This document shows positions 1-12,500 of a DNA stretch of 64,000 nucleotides, piece after piece. The stretch spans positions 4,048,404 through 4,112,403 of the forward strand of contig OZ004597.1 of the NCBI GenBank assembly GCA_963924555.1, given 5' to 3'. Within the stretch, counting starts at the first letter, position 1. Every line of letters starts with the position of its first letter. Position numbers and translations under genes: made by a program. The stretch comes from Crambe crambe. Its lineage: Eukaryota > Porifera > Demospongiae > Poecilosclerida > Crambeidae. The notes beneath the pieces are model-generated. The model was not told the DNA's origin. It saw only the letters and a list, made by a program, of their open reading frames with translations, and did not search any database.

Positions 1-697
1 ATGAGAGTCTACTGGTAGAAGGATTGGTGATCTATAATCCCCAAGTTGATAGAGTAGTTATGATTGATCTAGCACTGTGCACAGAGCTAGAGCTTCAGCT
101 AGCTGAGTAATATTATAATTTCAAACAATTGGATATCAAGGGGTCCAATGCATGCTTGGACAGTACCAAATATTGGCCATGGCAACTTCATTATGTTAAT
201 AATCATTAAAACGCTGAGCCAGCCCACGTTTAAGTTCTAATTAGAGCTCGTCTTCTTGTAGTGCTATCAGATCAGTTCAAGAGTGAGAGAGAATTACTCA
301 TAAAAACAAGTAAGCTTTTGTTTACATAGCTAAGAAAGTGCTATTTTAAGCCATGATAAGAATAGACCAACCACAAATACAAAGTTATTTCGATCAGAAT
401 TTAACCTCATATGCTTACTCTATTCTTAAATTTCTTATAATTTTTTATATAAGAGTAGCTCTGTACCAAATAATGGACAGGTCAAAATTTTTACAGAATA
501 TTTGATTGCAAGCAAAAAACGGGATCATAGATGGGATTGGACACCTGAAATCCAATAATTGGTTTTTTTGTAGTTTATCTAGAAAAGGATGGGTTTAAGT
601 AAATGGAGTCAAAAAAATGAGTAAATTCAGTTTGATATACTGTCTCCGATACCACTCCGTAAACCTTAAGTGTCCAAAATATGGCCCCTTTACCTTA

Positions 698-1300
698 CAT
701 GCGCAAGTGTATTATCGAAAAAATGGTTTCCAATAATTAAGTTAGTCGAATACTGTGCTCTGTAGTGTCTCCTTTTACATCAACTCTTTTGAGGATTGAC
801 GAGTACAAAAGATCGTAGCTGGTAGAATTTGGAGTGGATTTATCCAGAAATCATAGCTGTAGCTTGAGTGGTTTGAGAGATATGGTTATCTAAGAACAAT
901 AATAATCAGAGAGAGCGGTAGGGTTTATTTCAAGGGGCCGAGCCCTGAATGATGCCTTACCCCCCCCCCCCTAGGAATTAGCTAGCTTTCATAATGAGAT
1001 TATTATGGAATTCCACATACATGTACTGGTTTGTCCTTAATTTTTTTCACTAGGCATTTGACCCCCCTTAAGTAAAATTCTGAATTAAACCCTGTTATCT
1101 ATAGCTATGTAGGGATGATGCGGACGATACCGCGTGCCACATATAGACTAATAGAAAAGTGAAATTACTGCGAATGATTAACTACGGTCTTAATCCTCGA
1201 AAGAGTCGATGTAAAAAGGAGACACTATGGAGCACAGTACTCAACTAACTTAATTATTGGAAGCCATTTTTTTATAATACGCATGCGCATGTATTGATAT
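698..1300. repeat. Inverted-repeat (MITE-like) element with ~110-bp arms
   Basis: The left arm (about 698-815) carries TTATCGAAAAAATGG and GTGTCTCCTTTTACATC. The right arm (about 1185-1300) carries the reverse complements, such as GATGTAAAAAGGAGACAC and CCATTTTTTTATAATACGC. The arms are imperfect. The spacer holds a C-run at 961-972 and part of the GTAGGGATG repeat. No open frame looks coding. I infer a non-autonomous DNA element; target-site duplications were not resolved. A diverged relative of the arm recurs near 30533. Confidence 0.6.
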
Positions 1301-2070
1301 CCAATTATTCGAAATTATAGCTAAGCTCTAGATCATAGATCTACTGGATTTTAGTCCATCTACCGGTAGACTCTATTTCAGATTCATCAGCATCCTCGAT
1401 CTCCAAGTATAGCTCAACATTTCAAGCCTTGACTCACTAATAAATCATTGGGCTGCTATGCTATCGGAGAACTATGCATCTCAAGAAACTTCTGTCCCTG
1501 CATACACATAGAAGAATGAACTCTTGCATTTATCCGTACATACATAAAGAGAGAAAGACCAGGAACAAGTAAGGGAAAAAAACATTTCATGATTGCTCAA
1601 AAAAGTAAGGAAACAAGGGTAGGGAGTGGAAATGGGATCAATCTTTGTTCTGTATATCCAGCCAACAATCCCTAATAATCTGAAGCTACCCGACGTATAT
1701 GTAGTGATTATTGGCTGGATATACAGAACAAAGATTGATCCCATTTCCACTCCCTACCCTTATTTCCTTACTTTTTTCGAGTAATGGTCATCCTTACATT
1801 TCACGGAACTGTTTTTTCCCTTATAATAATAATAACAATAGAGAAGGAGAATCTAGCAACTTCCTGCTTGCCGTATTTCTGTAACGGTAAGCTCCCTGGT
1901 CCTGAACTTGGTCTGCACTTTGTAGTAGGCTCTAGTAGGCTGGATAATCATTCAAAGTAGCTTTTGTTAAGTCTAAGTGGGGGAACTAGAATTTCACTTC
2001 TGTATTGGTCTACGCAGCTGTCCGCATCATCCCTACATAGAGAGAGCTACCGCTCTCTCTCTCTGATAAT
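1100..2070. mobile_element. TIR element of the GTAGGGATG repeat family
   Basis: The left end (about 1105-1170) reads CTATGTAGGGATGATGCGG. The right end (about 1983-2045) reads CCGCATCATCCCTACATAG, followed by a short hairpin of CT/AG-rich arms (2040-2068). Parts of the interior recur at 30310-30870, for example the stretch around CTAGTTCCCCCACTT, so this is a dispersed family. It overlaps the inverted repeat at 698-1300, which suggests nesting. No transposase frame was seen. Confidence 0.55.
1606..1772. repeat. Near-perfect hairpin (~70-bp arms)
   Basis: Plus-strand GGTAGGGAGTGGAAATGGGA at about 1619 is mirrored by TCCCATTTCCACTCCCTACC at about 1739. The whole stretch between (ATCAATCTTTGTTCTG, TATATCCAGCCAA) is also mirrored, around a ~30-bp loop at 1675-1705. 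The 89-residue minus-strand ORF here arises from the palindrome and is not a gene. Related arm sequence appears at 29480 and 30790. Confidence 0.7.
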
Positions 2071-2159
2071 ATGGCCGATTAACTCTTCCCATGGTCTGAC
2101 ATTTTGTCGAATCATTTCAAAAGAGTTATAATCCTCACTGTAGTGCCCTCATCAAAGGC

Positions 2160-2240
2160 ACTAAGCATAGTAGCCCTCACTCAGAGCATAGGGCATATAG
2201 CTTAGTAGCCCTCGCTCAGAGCATAGGGCATAGGGCTACT
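2160..2240. repeat. Short tandem duplication
   Basis: The phrase TAGTAGCCCTC(A/G)CTCAGAGCATAGGGCATA occurs twice back to back (about 2167 and 2204), with a third partial GGGCTACTTAG. It is a local duplication with no coding sign. Confidence 0.6.
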
Positions 2241-2379
2241 TAGTGGGGGTGAAGAAAAATAGGCCTGGTATACACTGATTGTATATGCGCCAAACCTGCC
2301 ATTTCAGGGCCACTGGATACTACATCACTGTGATATAATCATCATGGAGGAGAGTCCTTGTTCTTTCTTCGATGACGTC

Positions 2380-2466
2380 TCCCAGGGAAATATTCAGTTC
2401 AAGGCTGGCAGTATTGGTCCAACTGCAGGGAGGGACAATACAGAAGCCAAGAACTGAATATTTCCC
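2380..2466. repeat. Small inverted repeat
   Basis: GGGAAATATTCAGTTC near 2385 is mirrored by GAACTGAATATTTCCCC near 2450, around a spacer of about 45 bp. The 62-residue ORF overlapping it is not supported as a gene. It is probably a very small MITE or its remnant. Confidence 0.5.
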
Positions 2467-2469
2467 CAT

Positions 2470-3579
2470 ATTGCCCAACATTTATTATAACATTATTAAA
2501 GTTCTTCAAGCTAATTTTCCACACCTAATAGCTAGGCTGAAAAAGGAAAGTAACGACTAGCCTCTACTCATAACCACTACATGTTATCTAGGCACTTCAA
2601 GTTATCTATGTGAACTGTATACAAGAATTATTGTTGGCTAACCACCAGTCAGTGAGCTCGTGCACTGCCCACACCTCTACCCCCTTGTGACTTTGCGTAC
2701 TAGGCCCTTTAAAAGAAAATTAAAAAGAGGACCTGGGCTCAAGGCTATATGTACATTCTATCATCTGGAAATGTTTACCTGTAGGTTTCTAGCCAGTGTA
2801 TGATCGATTGTAGCTGCAGTAGAGATTCATAAAACTCTGATTGCTATGGTTGTACATAACTAGAATCTACTATAGTAGCCACAAACTCAAAGCCAGGAGT
2901 AGCGCTGCAGATCAGGTCACCGGGAAAAATATAAAAAAACGCCATAATGAGCTCTATTTCATACAAGTTCCATTTTTCTATATATGCTCCTGAAGCTTTA
3001 GTGATAACATGACAACAAGTGTATGTAGGTCTAAATAAGTTAGACATCTCAGCCAATACAGTATTCCTTTTATGGATTTTAAGGACTTCAAGCTTGGTCG
3101 TGCAGGCTATTGTTTTGACAATACTATATGACTCTCTTCATGTGACTATCCATCTCATGCACATTACAGACATGTAAGGAGAGATGCCAGGGTTATTTCT
3201 AGCAGGCTTCTGGTTTCCCACTCTCCCCTGCAGAAGCAAATTGTTATAGTTAGCGAGACTATTTACCCCTTCAAGAGTGCAGATGGACAAGATGTTGCTT
3301 AAATTTGTGAGAGGGTGACAGTCAGATTTATGTGGCAATTATAATTACTATTCCTTTCATAATAGGCCAAATTGTGGAGTGAAATTTACTGGATTCACTT
3401 ATTATGAGGGTATGCAGCTCAAAGTGGGACAATAACTTGAAAGATCGTTTCCAGAACATGCCACATAGCCTGGGGCATTTTGGAGTGTAGACCTAGAGTC
3501 AGCTCACTCGCTAGCCAATTAGTCATGCATACTTCAAGATATAGTCCCCTGTCCCATCTTGAAATACATAATATAGTTC
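2470..3579. other. No recognised gene; may hold the 3' end of the CCDC81-like gene
   Basis: Several short frames exist but none shows a family signature or good splice sites. If the CCDC81-like gene continues past 3584 through a GTAAGA donor, its last exon should lie here on the minus strand. I could not identify one. Confidence 0.35.
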
Positions 3580-6500
3580 TTACTCTCTTCTTGATCTCTT
3601 TAATGTTTCAGCATCTTCTTTCTTTGATCTCAATGATTCTTCTCTGGCATTTCTGCGTTTTTCAGCAATGACAGCAAGCTGTTGTGCCAAAATACCTTGA
3701 TTTACTTCCTTTTTATCCTTGAAGGTATCGTGTACTCCAAATATTGGATGCTTCTTGCCTGCTCTATCACCATCACTACTGGTTTCTTTTGAATCCTTCG
3801 TATACAATTCAGATTTCATGGCTATCTGTTTGAAATAAATTTAAGATGAACAAAAGCTGGCTGCCACAATTCCATTGTAACTATGGAGCCCTATCGGGAT
3901 TCTCACTATGCTTAATCATTATAGCTGGCCCTAGACTACATGGCAAGACATGTAGCTGCTCAAACCCTACAGCAGCTAGTTTTATTTCCTTTATTACAAG
4001 TAGAACCAAGTCACTTCATTTTCTACAGTAGTACACATTTCAACATACTTACTCTGCATGCCTACAGACTTGTGGAGAACTTTATGGAAAAGCCAGCATA
4101 AAATATTATTTTTCTTGGAAATGTATCATAACTATATTTTATTCAGTAACAGACATGATACATGATTGTACAGTTTACTCTCTAAGTAGACTTATAGTTT
4201 TGAGCATATAGCATATTGAGGCCATTGTGATTCTTACTAACATACGTACCTGCTCTGCTAATGCTTTTTGATAGTGAGCAACCTTTTCAACCTTTTCCTT
4301 GGTATATGCTTCCTGTGATGCTGCAAGGCTACAGTATTAAAATGAAATATTACTGACTAGGGTGCACTGTTTAAATATTGCATTTCTGTTATTTTGGATA
4401 CCAGCTTCAAAATTAATCATTTTACCAGCAGAACTTCTCCAATCACTATGTGTGTGAACTCTTCTCGGGCCCATCTCTGTCAGCCTGGGCATGAGGTACC
4501 AAATGCTTTGCTTCCCAACTCATATGCTCATAATCAGTCCATATAACATATCACGTGATATTGGATCAATACTTTCCCCCCTACTAGTGGGCTTACTTCG
4601 CTAAACTAATCACAGTGGACCCTCACTAATCCGAACCCCTTTAACAGCCATATTCATGGCTATTTCAAGTCCCATTAAATGATTCACCAATCCTAATCCA
4701 AAAAGGGCTCTAGTCCAAATTAGGAGTCCACTGTATAATGCTCATACATAAATGATGATTTTAGAGCAACCTTTTGGCCAATTCATTTCGTTCTTCCCTT
4801 TCTGCCTTTTCTTTATTGTCTTTGGTTTCTTTAAGGTGCTCTTGTACCATTTTGAGTTGTTCATCCAACTTTGAACAATATTCCATTTGTTTGAGTTGCT
4901 TATCAGGGGTATCACCACGCAGTTGAAATATGTAAGAAGGCTGCACAAACAGCGTGTTCATACTACTATTGCTACACTGTAGTATAAAACTCACATGAAA
5001 TTCATCTCTCTTCAAAGCCAATGATTGCTATAATCATAATTGCAAAAAATAAAAATAAAAAAAATAATAATTCAGGTGTAACAGTTACCTTCTTAAGAGT
5101 AGCATCAAGATTGTAGGATGAAGCATCTTTTTTGTATAAATCGATCGTCCTCTTTGATTTAGATTCTCTAGCTATAGCTAATCTGTCTCTTCGACTACGA
5201 TATTCTTCTAATATTCTTTCACACTGACGCTCTCTTTCTTTTTTTATGTCAGAAACATCCACATACACATTTCTCTGATCCTTCTGATGGCAAAAATAAC
5301 ATAATTCTTGTCCAGTACTCTCATAAGAGTGAGAATGACGTATACCTTTAAAAGGAAGAGTTCTCCAATAAAAGTTGTAAACTTGAGGGTTTTAAATAGT
5401 AGACAGATACTGAGACTAAGGTTAATCTGAGGGCTGCCCTGGGGTACATGCAGTACCTAGCCTCGTACCCAGAGGCGGCAAATAGAGCCTGGTACCCACT
5501 GTTTGCACACACAAAATTCCCACCTATTACACTTTATGACAGTGTGTGATGTCACAGCATGTAACTATGTGTATGAGCATGCATTATAAGATGCTATTGC
5601 AATGAAATTCTCTGAAGAATAGAAGACAAGACTGGCATTTCTCATAGTGGCAAGAATTTCAATATTCAACTTCAACCTTGGTATAAAAAATATTGAAAGA
5701 GGCTCTCTTGCCTCATGAAAGAAAAAAGTTGAATGGATGAGTGAGATAACTTCATCCTTTCATAATTTCATCTATTTGCCCTCAGCTCTCATTCCTAATC
5801 AGTACAATAGTATCTAAGTCGGGATGGCACAGATGCCCCATTGCACTAATACAATTTATAATAATTATTTATACCACACGTGACTACTCGAAATTGACTG
5901 CGTTTACCTTAAACTTGACATGTTCAAAAATAGCGTGTCACTTCCAACCTGCTAGCTTTCAACTTACAACATGGCAGACATATTTGCACTGCACTATAGA
6001 GAAATATGCCCCACCCTCTTGATTGTTGGACCTTGACCTCGTGTCTGACTAGCGAATCTAGTCTATTGCACTAAGGGTGTTCGTGTCGTGATTGGTCAAA
6101 GAACAGCTATTAATTGAGGTTGGTATCTCAACGCTCAAAGCATTATGAATGATCACTAAAACTCTAGGCACTGATCTATAAATAAAGCCTTGATCAATGA
6201 TTGCTACATCACTAATTATATCAGGTACATACATAACACCGGTAAAAGCCTTCATACTAATACTGTCAATGATAAGTAAACTGTGCATCAGATCATTATT
6301 TCGGAATGTGCAATGATGAAACCTCCAATGAACTGCATAGCTACACATGTTTGGGATAAACTAATTACGATTCGTCTTAAGTATGAATGAAGCAGGACAC
6401 TAGCGAGTATCCAGTTCCAAATAATAGTTACAAAGTAATTAGTACTCTGACTCTATAATTATTTTGGATACATGTATTACGTAAATATTTATCAGAGAGT

Positions 6501-9500
6501 ACGATAGTACTCTCTAAGTAGGGATGGCACAGATGCTCCATTGGAGTAGTACTTAATATTTTCTTTCATAATTACCTCCTGCAGTCAACAACTCCTGACT
6601 TGAAGACAGAACACCTTCAATGTGCTAGGACTCAAGTATGAAGAGCAGAGAACAAAGCAGTATCATTTTATAGCGACTTCAAAAATCGCTGTTTTCATCT
6701 GGTCGTTCATCATCATCATCATCATTAAACAACTTATTTTAGAAATGGTTCATTCAAATGCTACAATCTACTCAGAAATGACTGCACTATAATCCTTTAC
6801 CTTTAACTCAACATGTTCAAAAATAGCATGTCATTTTCCAACTTGTTAGCTTTCAACTTACAACGAGGCAGACATTTTTATGCCCCACCCCGTACATGTG
6901 ATTGACCTCTACTTGATGTTGGTCTCATGATGCTAAGAGCGTAGTCTGGTTATGAATCTAGACAGGTCACAAAAGAATGCCTGGGGCCGAGGCTAGAATA
7001 AAACCTCAATGCAACAGTATATCAGGTACATATCAGAAAAATTATATACAAAATTAGGTCAATGGCAATCTTATTATGAACTATAAGCTTAGATCTTCCA
7101 GATCAGATTCATTTCGGCTCATATAATATTATGATGAAACCTCCAATGAACTACATAGCTACAATACGTGAACTTTAACTTTTGATAGCAGGATCACAGC
7201 AGAGCATTAGATCAAAAAAGGTGATTTATTCTAAATAAAAAAAGAGAAGTAGGGATGACTGTGTGCACTTCAAAAAAGTTCAGCAACAAGAGAGTGAACT
7301 AAGTTCAGTCAAGTAACCCCTTACCCATCACCAACTACGAGGTAACTATTCCTACTTCACTCCCTTCAAATATTTTTTCTTTTATTCTAAATAAAGAGAC
7401 AAGTAGGAATGGCCAGCTGTGCATAAACTTCATGAACAAGAAAGCCTACCCCCGTCCATCCAAAATAAAATTGGAGGGTCTGGTGTCACGCGTATCAAAC
7501 TCATTCTCCTCCAGATTCTGGAGGACATACTTTGAGCTGTATAGCGGTGTGGTTTGATACGTAAAGTGTGGGTGGGAATAAGCTTATGAAAGTTAGCGCG
7601 CTATTAGTTCAGGCATGCACCTGATAGTATGTATGAATATCATTAAATTGATTACTAAACTTGTGCATGTAGTATAATAGCCGATCAGAATGCATAAGCA
7701 AGAAAGATCTAGCAGGAGTGATGGAGGATTGCTGTAGCTGTAGGCGAGATGTCTCTAGTAAGGCTGAGAGAAAACAAATAAGCATTTAGGGATACAAGAC
7801 TGAAAGCCTGCATGTAACCTTCAAGTAACTTGGAATACGCATGCGCAACATAATAATAGAATTCCACAAGAACTGATTTAGTATGCTGGAGTCACCAGAC
7901 CCTCGGTCTTATTGTGTGAGGGGTGGCTAATAGTATAGTTCAAGATTTCTCATGGATGTTATGCAGGCTACCATAGCCAAGGTTGCTGATTCTGCAAATG
8001 AATCCTTTGCTAATTTTTACAACATCTACTTCATTTTCTTTATGAAGGTCAGTTATGTCTGCAGGCAAGTTTTGATGAGTAAGGTGGGATATTTTCACGA
8101 GCAGAACTCCATCACTAGCAGAATGAAGGAAACCCCTACCAAGCAGCTATCTTTGGAGATGACTGTGACATCCAGAACAGCCGGCTCCAGCATGGGAGGT
8201 AAATGTCGGCAACGAGATCCAGGAATGAGTGATGCCACTTCTCTCCATGGTGCTAAGGCTGCAGACTGGGCAGCCAAACAAAGTGCATCCTTAGAGAGTT
8301 GTGATAGTGAATACGGTCCCCATTCCCACCACATCCAACTTGAAAGGGTCAGCAACTGCCTGGCATACTGGGCATCTCCTTCCTCCACCAACATAGCTGG
8401 AACTCACACTCGTGCACATGAAGACCAAGGGCGCAGAGGAAGGAATGACACTTAGTCAGTCTCCAGCATGGGGGAGAGCCAGTGCCTTGGACCTAGAATC
8501 TGGAGCTGTGGCACAGAGTTCATCTAATAAAAGACAACGGATAGACGTCTATCTCATAGTAGTCTCCTACTACTACACATGTGTACTGCTTGAATTTTTG
8601 AGCCTTGAAGCTAGTTGGTGACTGTACTTCTAATCTATTAGTATACAATTCACCTTCTCAAGAGAAATTTTTGAGCTAAGCTCACAAAGCACTTAGATAA
8701 AGCCTAGTACCTACTATCCTCAACTGAAAATGCTGTAGACAATAATCAAAGTGTATCCAATTGTAACAGTAAAGAGTATAACTTGTATGTTTGATTTTGT
8801 ATTTTCTAAGCTGCAGGTCAGAGGGGTCTGAAACTCAGCAAGGATATATATATCAGCTATCACTCACAACGTTGAAATGAAACCGGATTGTATAAACAAC
8901 TGCACACAAGGTACCTAATGGATGTGTGATTCACTTCTTTAGCTCATACAATTTCCATAATTCATTTAGTTAAGGCCTACAATCTTGAACGTTTTCTTCC
9001 ACTAGCATTAGTATCACCTCTACAGTCCTCTTTGCCATCCTAGCACAAGGTAAGTTCAACCACATTCAATAGAAGCCATTTTTTCTTCATATTTTAATGT
9101 GTTTAGATCAGTTAAGATTACAATTGTCCAGTTTATATTACTCCTAAAATCAAGCTCCATTCTCCAATGGTTTCTGCGTTTGTCACTAGACTGGAGATCC
9201 AGTTGCTGGATCCGAGCTTTTACTCCAGTCTAGTGACAAATGCAGCTGTAATGCAGAAACTGTTGGAGGATGGAACTCAATTTTAGGAGCGATGCAAACT
9301 AGACACTAGCTGGACATGCTTTTCAAACTACAATATTAGGACAAATTGTGATCTAAACACATTAGGACCTAAGAAAAAACGGCTTCTACTGAATGTGGAA
9401 ACTTACTTTGTGCTACGATGGCAAAGAGAACTGTAGAGGTGATACTAATGCTAGTGGAAGAAATGTTCAAGATTGTAGGTCTTAACTAAATGAAATTATG

Positions 9501-11272
9501 AGCTAAAGAAAGTGAATCCCACACCCATTTAGGAAACAATACGCAAAGGGTGTTAGAGACATGCAACACCACTCTGATGGAGCCCATTTTTCTTTCATGT
9601 GGTTAAAACAATATATTTTAATAGCCACAAGAATGTTAAAATCCTTTAATGTGGTATTCAAGCACCGCTCTGATCACCTTGAATATCAAGGAACCCTGAT
9701 ATTTGTACTATAGTGAGAGTGATTTATATCCTTGCTGAGTTTCAGACCCCTCTGACCTGTAGAGGGGTCTGAAAATAGAAAATACAAACTCTGGAACACA
9801 GAAACATAAAAAGCACAAAAGTTCTACTCTTTAAGCGGCACTGTAGCCCAGATAAGTGAAGTGCATTAAAATAATAGTCTTGTGGTTATGCTGTGTTTTT
9901 GGTATTACGGGCTAGTACTAACAGTGTAGCTACCACTGATTATTGTTATTCAGTTGCTAATTATGTGCCTGTGCAAAGCACTCTTACAATTACAATCTAT
10001 CCATGATGTGACTGATATTACACTGTATCTTACTTGCTCGCTGTCAAATGTTGCACACTGCCTTAGTATTGTCCAAGCAGAGCAACGATTTTGTAAACTG
10101 ACACAACCAATTGCTTAAACTCTTGTTGCACAAGGATGCATGAGGTGTATCATATGCTCAGCATAAGATAATCATATCCACATTGGTAGCCTAGATTTAG
10201 CTTTTTTACATGAATTAAATTTGCTACATATACATACATGTATAGACATAGAGACATTTTGCAGGGATCATGCATTCATGCAGGCCAGCTAGCTGTCATT
10301 ACAGACAGCAATAAACTGTCAAGATAAATTACCACCTAAGAAATTAGTTTTAAAAGTTCTAAATACATACCAACCTTCTACGTCTCAACTAGTATGTTTC
10401 TGAATTACCAAAATTCTTTCAAGGGGGCTACTAAATATCTCTTACCTGAAGATGGTCCATGCTTGGTTTCACTAGTTTTAAAGGCATCTGATGAAGTTTG
10501 ACAGGGAATATGTCCAACCAAGTAGGTTTTGTCCTTATTCTGGCCAGAAATAAGGGACGCAGTTTTAGGAATCAATTGAGGAGCAGTTATCTTTCTTTCA
10601 TCCTGATTATTTATCCTGCCTAATTCAGTGTCTCCTTCAAAAGAACTACTATTGGTAGTCATGGAATATACAGATGTCCTAAAAAATTATCAAGGAAAGA
10701 CATACATACCTTGGTAGATTAAGTCCAGTTGAGGTACTCAACCGTGATGACATGGGATTTGTCATTATGGACAGTTCTGACTGGGCTGTATGTGGTCTGT
10801 AAGCCTTTTCTAACTCGCCACTAGAATCAAGCTGCTTGATGAAGTCACGAAAAAATTTCATTTTAGCTTTGGTATCATGAATCAATAACTTTCCCACTTT
10901 ATAAAAAGGGAGCTCAATATTCTGTCTTGCTGATAAGCAATGAGAAATGGCTAGAAGTATTTCTTTGACAAATAATTCAATTAGATCACGGCTAAAGGAA
11001 GTTTCATTTGATAGGATAGAGAAATTTAGTGGTGTAACAGGAATGAGACCTGGAAAGAGAGGGGGGGGGGGAAAGAAAGAATTATTAAAAACTTAATGAA
11101 ATACACCAAATTTACCTGATGCTAAATGCTTGGTGTAAGCCAAGCCATGAGTCCGCAAGAACATCTCAGAGAAGATAAAAATTGGTTTCTGGATTATAAT
11201 AAATTTACTCCTTCCAATATTCATTTTAATCTCAGAAAATGTGAATGTGCCTAGGCCAGTAACTGTCACCCC
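3580..11272 (-). CDS. CCDC81: CCDC81-like protein: N-terminal HU-type domain and C-terminal coiled coil (partial model)
   Basis: Exons seen, in transcript order: 11272-11116, 11049-10710, 10678-10446, then after a gap 5283-5089, 4940-4771, 4328-4250 and 3825-3580. The first three are joined in phase and so are the last four. Exon 11272-11116 encodes GLGTFTF and KFIIIQKPIFIFSE, and the next encodes PVTPLNFSIL and KLLIHDTKAKMKFF. I recognise these as the tandem HU/IHF-like domains of CCDC81, a metazoan protein linked to centrosomes and cilia. The downstream exons are Lys/Glu/Arg-rich coiled coil ending with HPIFG and AQQLAVIAEKRRNA, also matching the C-terminal half of CCDC81. The start exon and exons between 10445 and 5284 were not found. 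The last exon reads into TAA (3580-3582), but a GTAAGA donor overlaps it, so the true end could be further down. The large 5.3-10.4 kb gap is filled with MITEs. Confidence 0.72.
5456..5512. mobile_element. Diverged end of a TAGCCTCGTACCC element, in an intron
   Basis: TAGCCTCGTACCCAGAGG followed by GCCTGGTACCCACTGTTTGC closely resembles the terminal repeat of the element at 43588-44321. It lies upstream of the coding exon at 5089-5283, in the long CCDC81-like intron. No matching second end was found nearby, so this may be a solo or truncated copy. Confidence 0.5.
5820..7260. repeat. Dispersed repeat, two related units, also at 59.87-60.77 kb
   Basis: GGGATGGCACAGATGC occurs at about 5822 and 6523. 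Matching blocks around ACATGTTCAAAAATAGC occur at about 5918 and 6809. The block from GACAGAACACCTTCA through CTCAAGTATGAAGAGCAGA (about 6605-6650) recurs at 59870 and, inverted, at 60540-60660. The ORF at 6058-6348 lies in this repeat and shows no family signature. Confidence 0.55.
7205..7395. mobile_element. Copy of the foldback MITE also seen at 33.05-33.32 kb
   Basis: ATTCTAAATAAAAAAAGAG then AAGTAGGGATGACTGTGTG, AAAGTTCAGCAACAAG and AAGTAACCCCTTACCCATC match the left arm at 33040-33140. Inverted ATTCTAAATAAAGAG follows at about 7383. Shorter than the 33-kb copy, with a poor right arm. Intronic to the CCDC81-like gene. Confidence 0.5.
8095..8394 (-). pseudogene. Possible decayed reverse-transcriptase-element fragment
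   Basis: A 99-residue minus-strand frame and an overlapping 167-residue plus-strand frame (7952-8455) lie here. The minus frame contains ALAPWREVASLIPG and PAVLDVTVIS. The second resembles a motif that I associate with retroelement polyproteins common in sponge and cnidarian genomes. No complete domain is visible. The weak alternative is a chance open frame on either strand. It lies inside the long CCDC81-like gene gap. Confidence 0.25.
8790..9795. repeat. ~1-kb imperfect palindrome (foldback element)
   Basis: Left outer sequence GTCAGAGGGGTCTGAAACTC (about 8817) is mirrored by GAGTTTCAGACCCCTCTGAC (about 9738). Inner marks GTGTTTAGATCAG, CTTGAACGTTTTCTTCCAC and TTTGCCATCCTAGCACAA are mirrored at 9350-9470. 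The centre is a tight hairpin at 9180-9240 (TTGTCACTAGACTGGAG and its complement). Arm identity is partial with small indels. No coding frame was seen. It is probably a foldback DNA element in an intron of the CCDC81-like gene. Confidence 0.65.
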
Positions 11273-11552
11273 CTACATGAAGATATTGGATGACTAAAGT
11301 AACACTCTAGGGTATATGGTCATTCAATATGTTAACATCAAGATGATTCCTACCTATGGTGAAGTGTACTCTTTAGAGGCTAGCTAGTACATACTATAAC
11401 ACGAGTGTCTCTAAGTATTTCAGTTATCCCCATGATATCCTGAACATGAAGAATGATAATGCATTTTCAGCCAATTATTGTACTTCTGATTTGCAACAAG
11501 CTCTGGTTCCAAAATTGAGGGCAATAAGTGATTATCAACCTCAAATGATTGA

Positions 11553-11595
11553 GCCATCAGAGAGTGCGCTAGCACTCTCTAAGTAGGGATGGCGG
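11553..11595 (+). repeat. Hairpin plus GTAGGGATG motif
   Basis: AGAGAGTGCG CTAGCACTCTCT forms a ~10-bp stem and is followed by AAGTAGGGATGGC. The same arrangement occurs at about 6493, 12895, 2030 (inverted) and 60735 (inverted), so it is the end of a dispersed repeat. Confidence 0.6.
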
Positions 11596-11944
11596 GTCAA
11601 AGGTCATAAGACTGTATGAACTAAAAACTCTTCTTTCTCTTCTACCCTTGCTCTACAGGTTCTCAGAAGGCTACAGTGAATTATTACATCTACAAAGAAG
11701 AGAGGAGAATGTTCCAAAACCAAAAATTCATTCGCTAACATAAGAAAAAAACGATGTCTAAAATTGACTTTTGTTCTTTTTCTTTATAATAATAATAATA
11801 ATAATAAGGATAATAAATATAAGATCGACGTACCGGCTTACTGGCTATAGTCATCAAAATTCTGCTTTGGCCATCTGTTAGAGCGGCACCTAGAGGCTGA
11901 TCTTTTGCTATTAGTTTTGACTAAGGCTCTACTTCACTATTCGA

Positions 11945-12240
11945 GCACTCGGAACACTAGCCAATCTTTCGACGCCATTTTGAAGCGCACGTCGGTAGGG
12001 GGCGGAGCTTATGGGCGGAGCCACGTAAGCTTCTCAGTTTAATCGTTTAGGTAGCTAATATTTTATTCTTATCTGATGATGTTCCAGTCACTCCTACAGT
12101 ACAGATGCTCATCTTATAGTAGTATTATAGCCAGTACTTGGCTGTAGTGCCTCAGTTGAAGTGACGGTCACTACTGCCATTCAATTCTTTACATACACAA
12201 ACTTACATTCAACTTCAAGCAATAAGAAAAAAGGATGGAA
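11945..12240. repeat. Duplicated block, second copy at 47945-48278
   Basis: Both copies run from TCTTTCGACGCCATTTTGAA through GCGCACGTCGGTAGG, then TCTGATGATGTTCC, a block near TATAGTAGTATTATA, and ACTTCAAGCA..AAGAAAAA. Each copy is followed directly by the same foldback MITE. CDK8's 5' region (about 17325) carries a short related piece, TTTGACGCCATTTTGC. The unit of duplication is therefore block plus MITE (~0.6 kb). Confidence 0.65.
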
Positions 12241-12500
12241 ACAAGTGAGCGCAAAAAATTTCTTCTAAATAAAAAGGTTAAGTAGGGATAGCTTAAAATC
12301 TAGCTGGGCTATAATAATGTACTGCAGCCTCATATGAAAACAATCCCTACTTTTACAACTGCCATAGCTAGCTATAAGTAGTGGATGTAAATGTAGGGAT
12401 TGTTTTCATATGAGGCTGCAGTACATTATTATAGCCCAGCTAGATTTTAAGCTATCCCTACTTAACCTTTTTATTTAGAAGAAATTTTTTGCGCTCATTC
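12241..12500. mobile_element. Foldback MITE with ACAAGTGAGCGC ends (copy 1)
   Basis: The left arm begins ACAAGTGAGCGCAAAAAA and continues AGGTTAAGTAGGGAT and CCTCATATGAAAACAATCCC. The right arm is the reverse complement and ends TTTTTTGCGCTCA. Arms are ~105 bp, loop ~40 bp (about 12357-12390). A second copy is at 48279-48539, and one arm stands alone at 24414-24510. No coding capacity. Confidence 0.75.

Noticed and set aside
7952..8455. 167-residue plus-strand gene
   Set aside because: Overlaps a minus frame that looks more like a retroelement remnant; no family signature or splice context on the plus strand.
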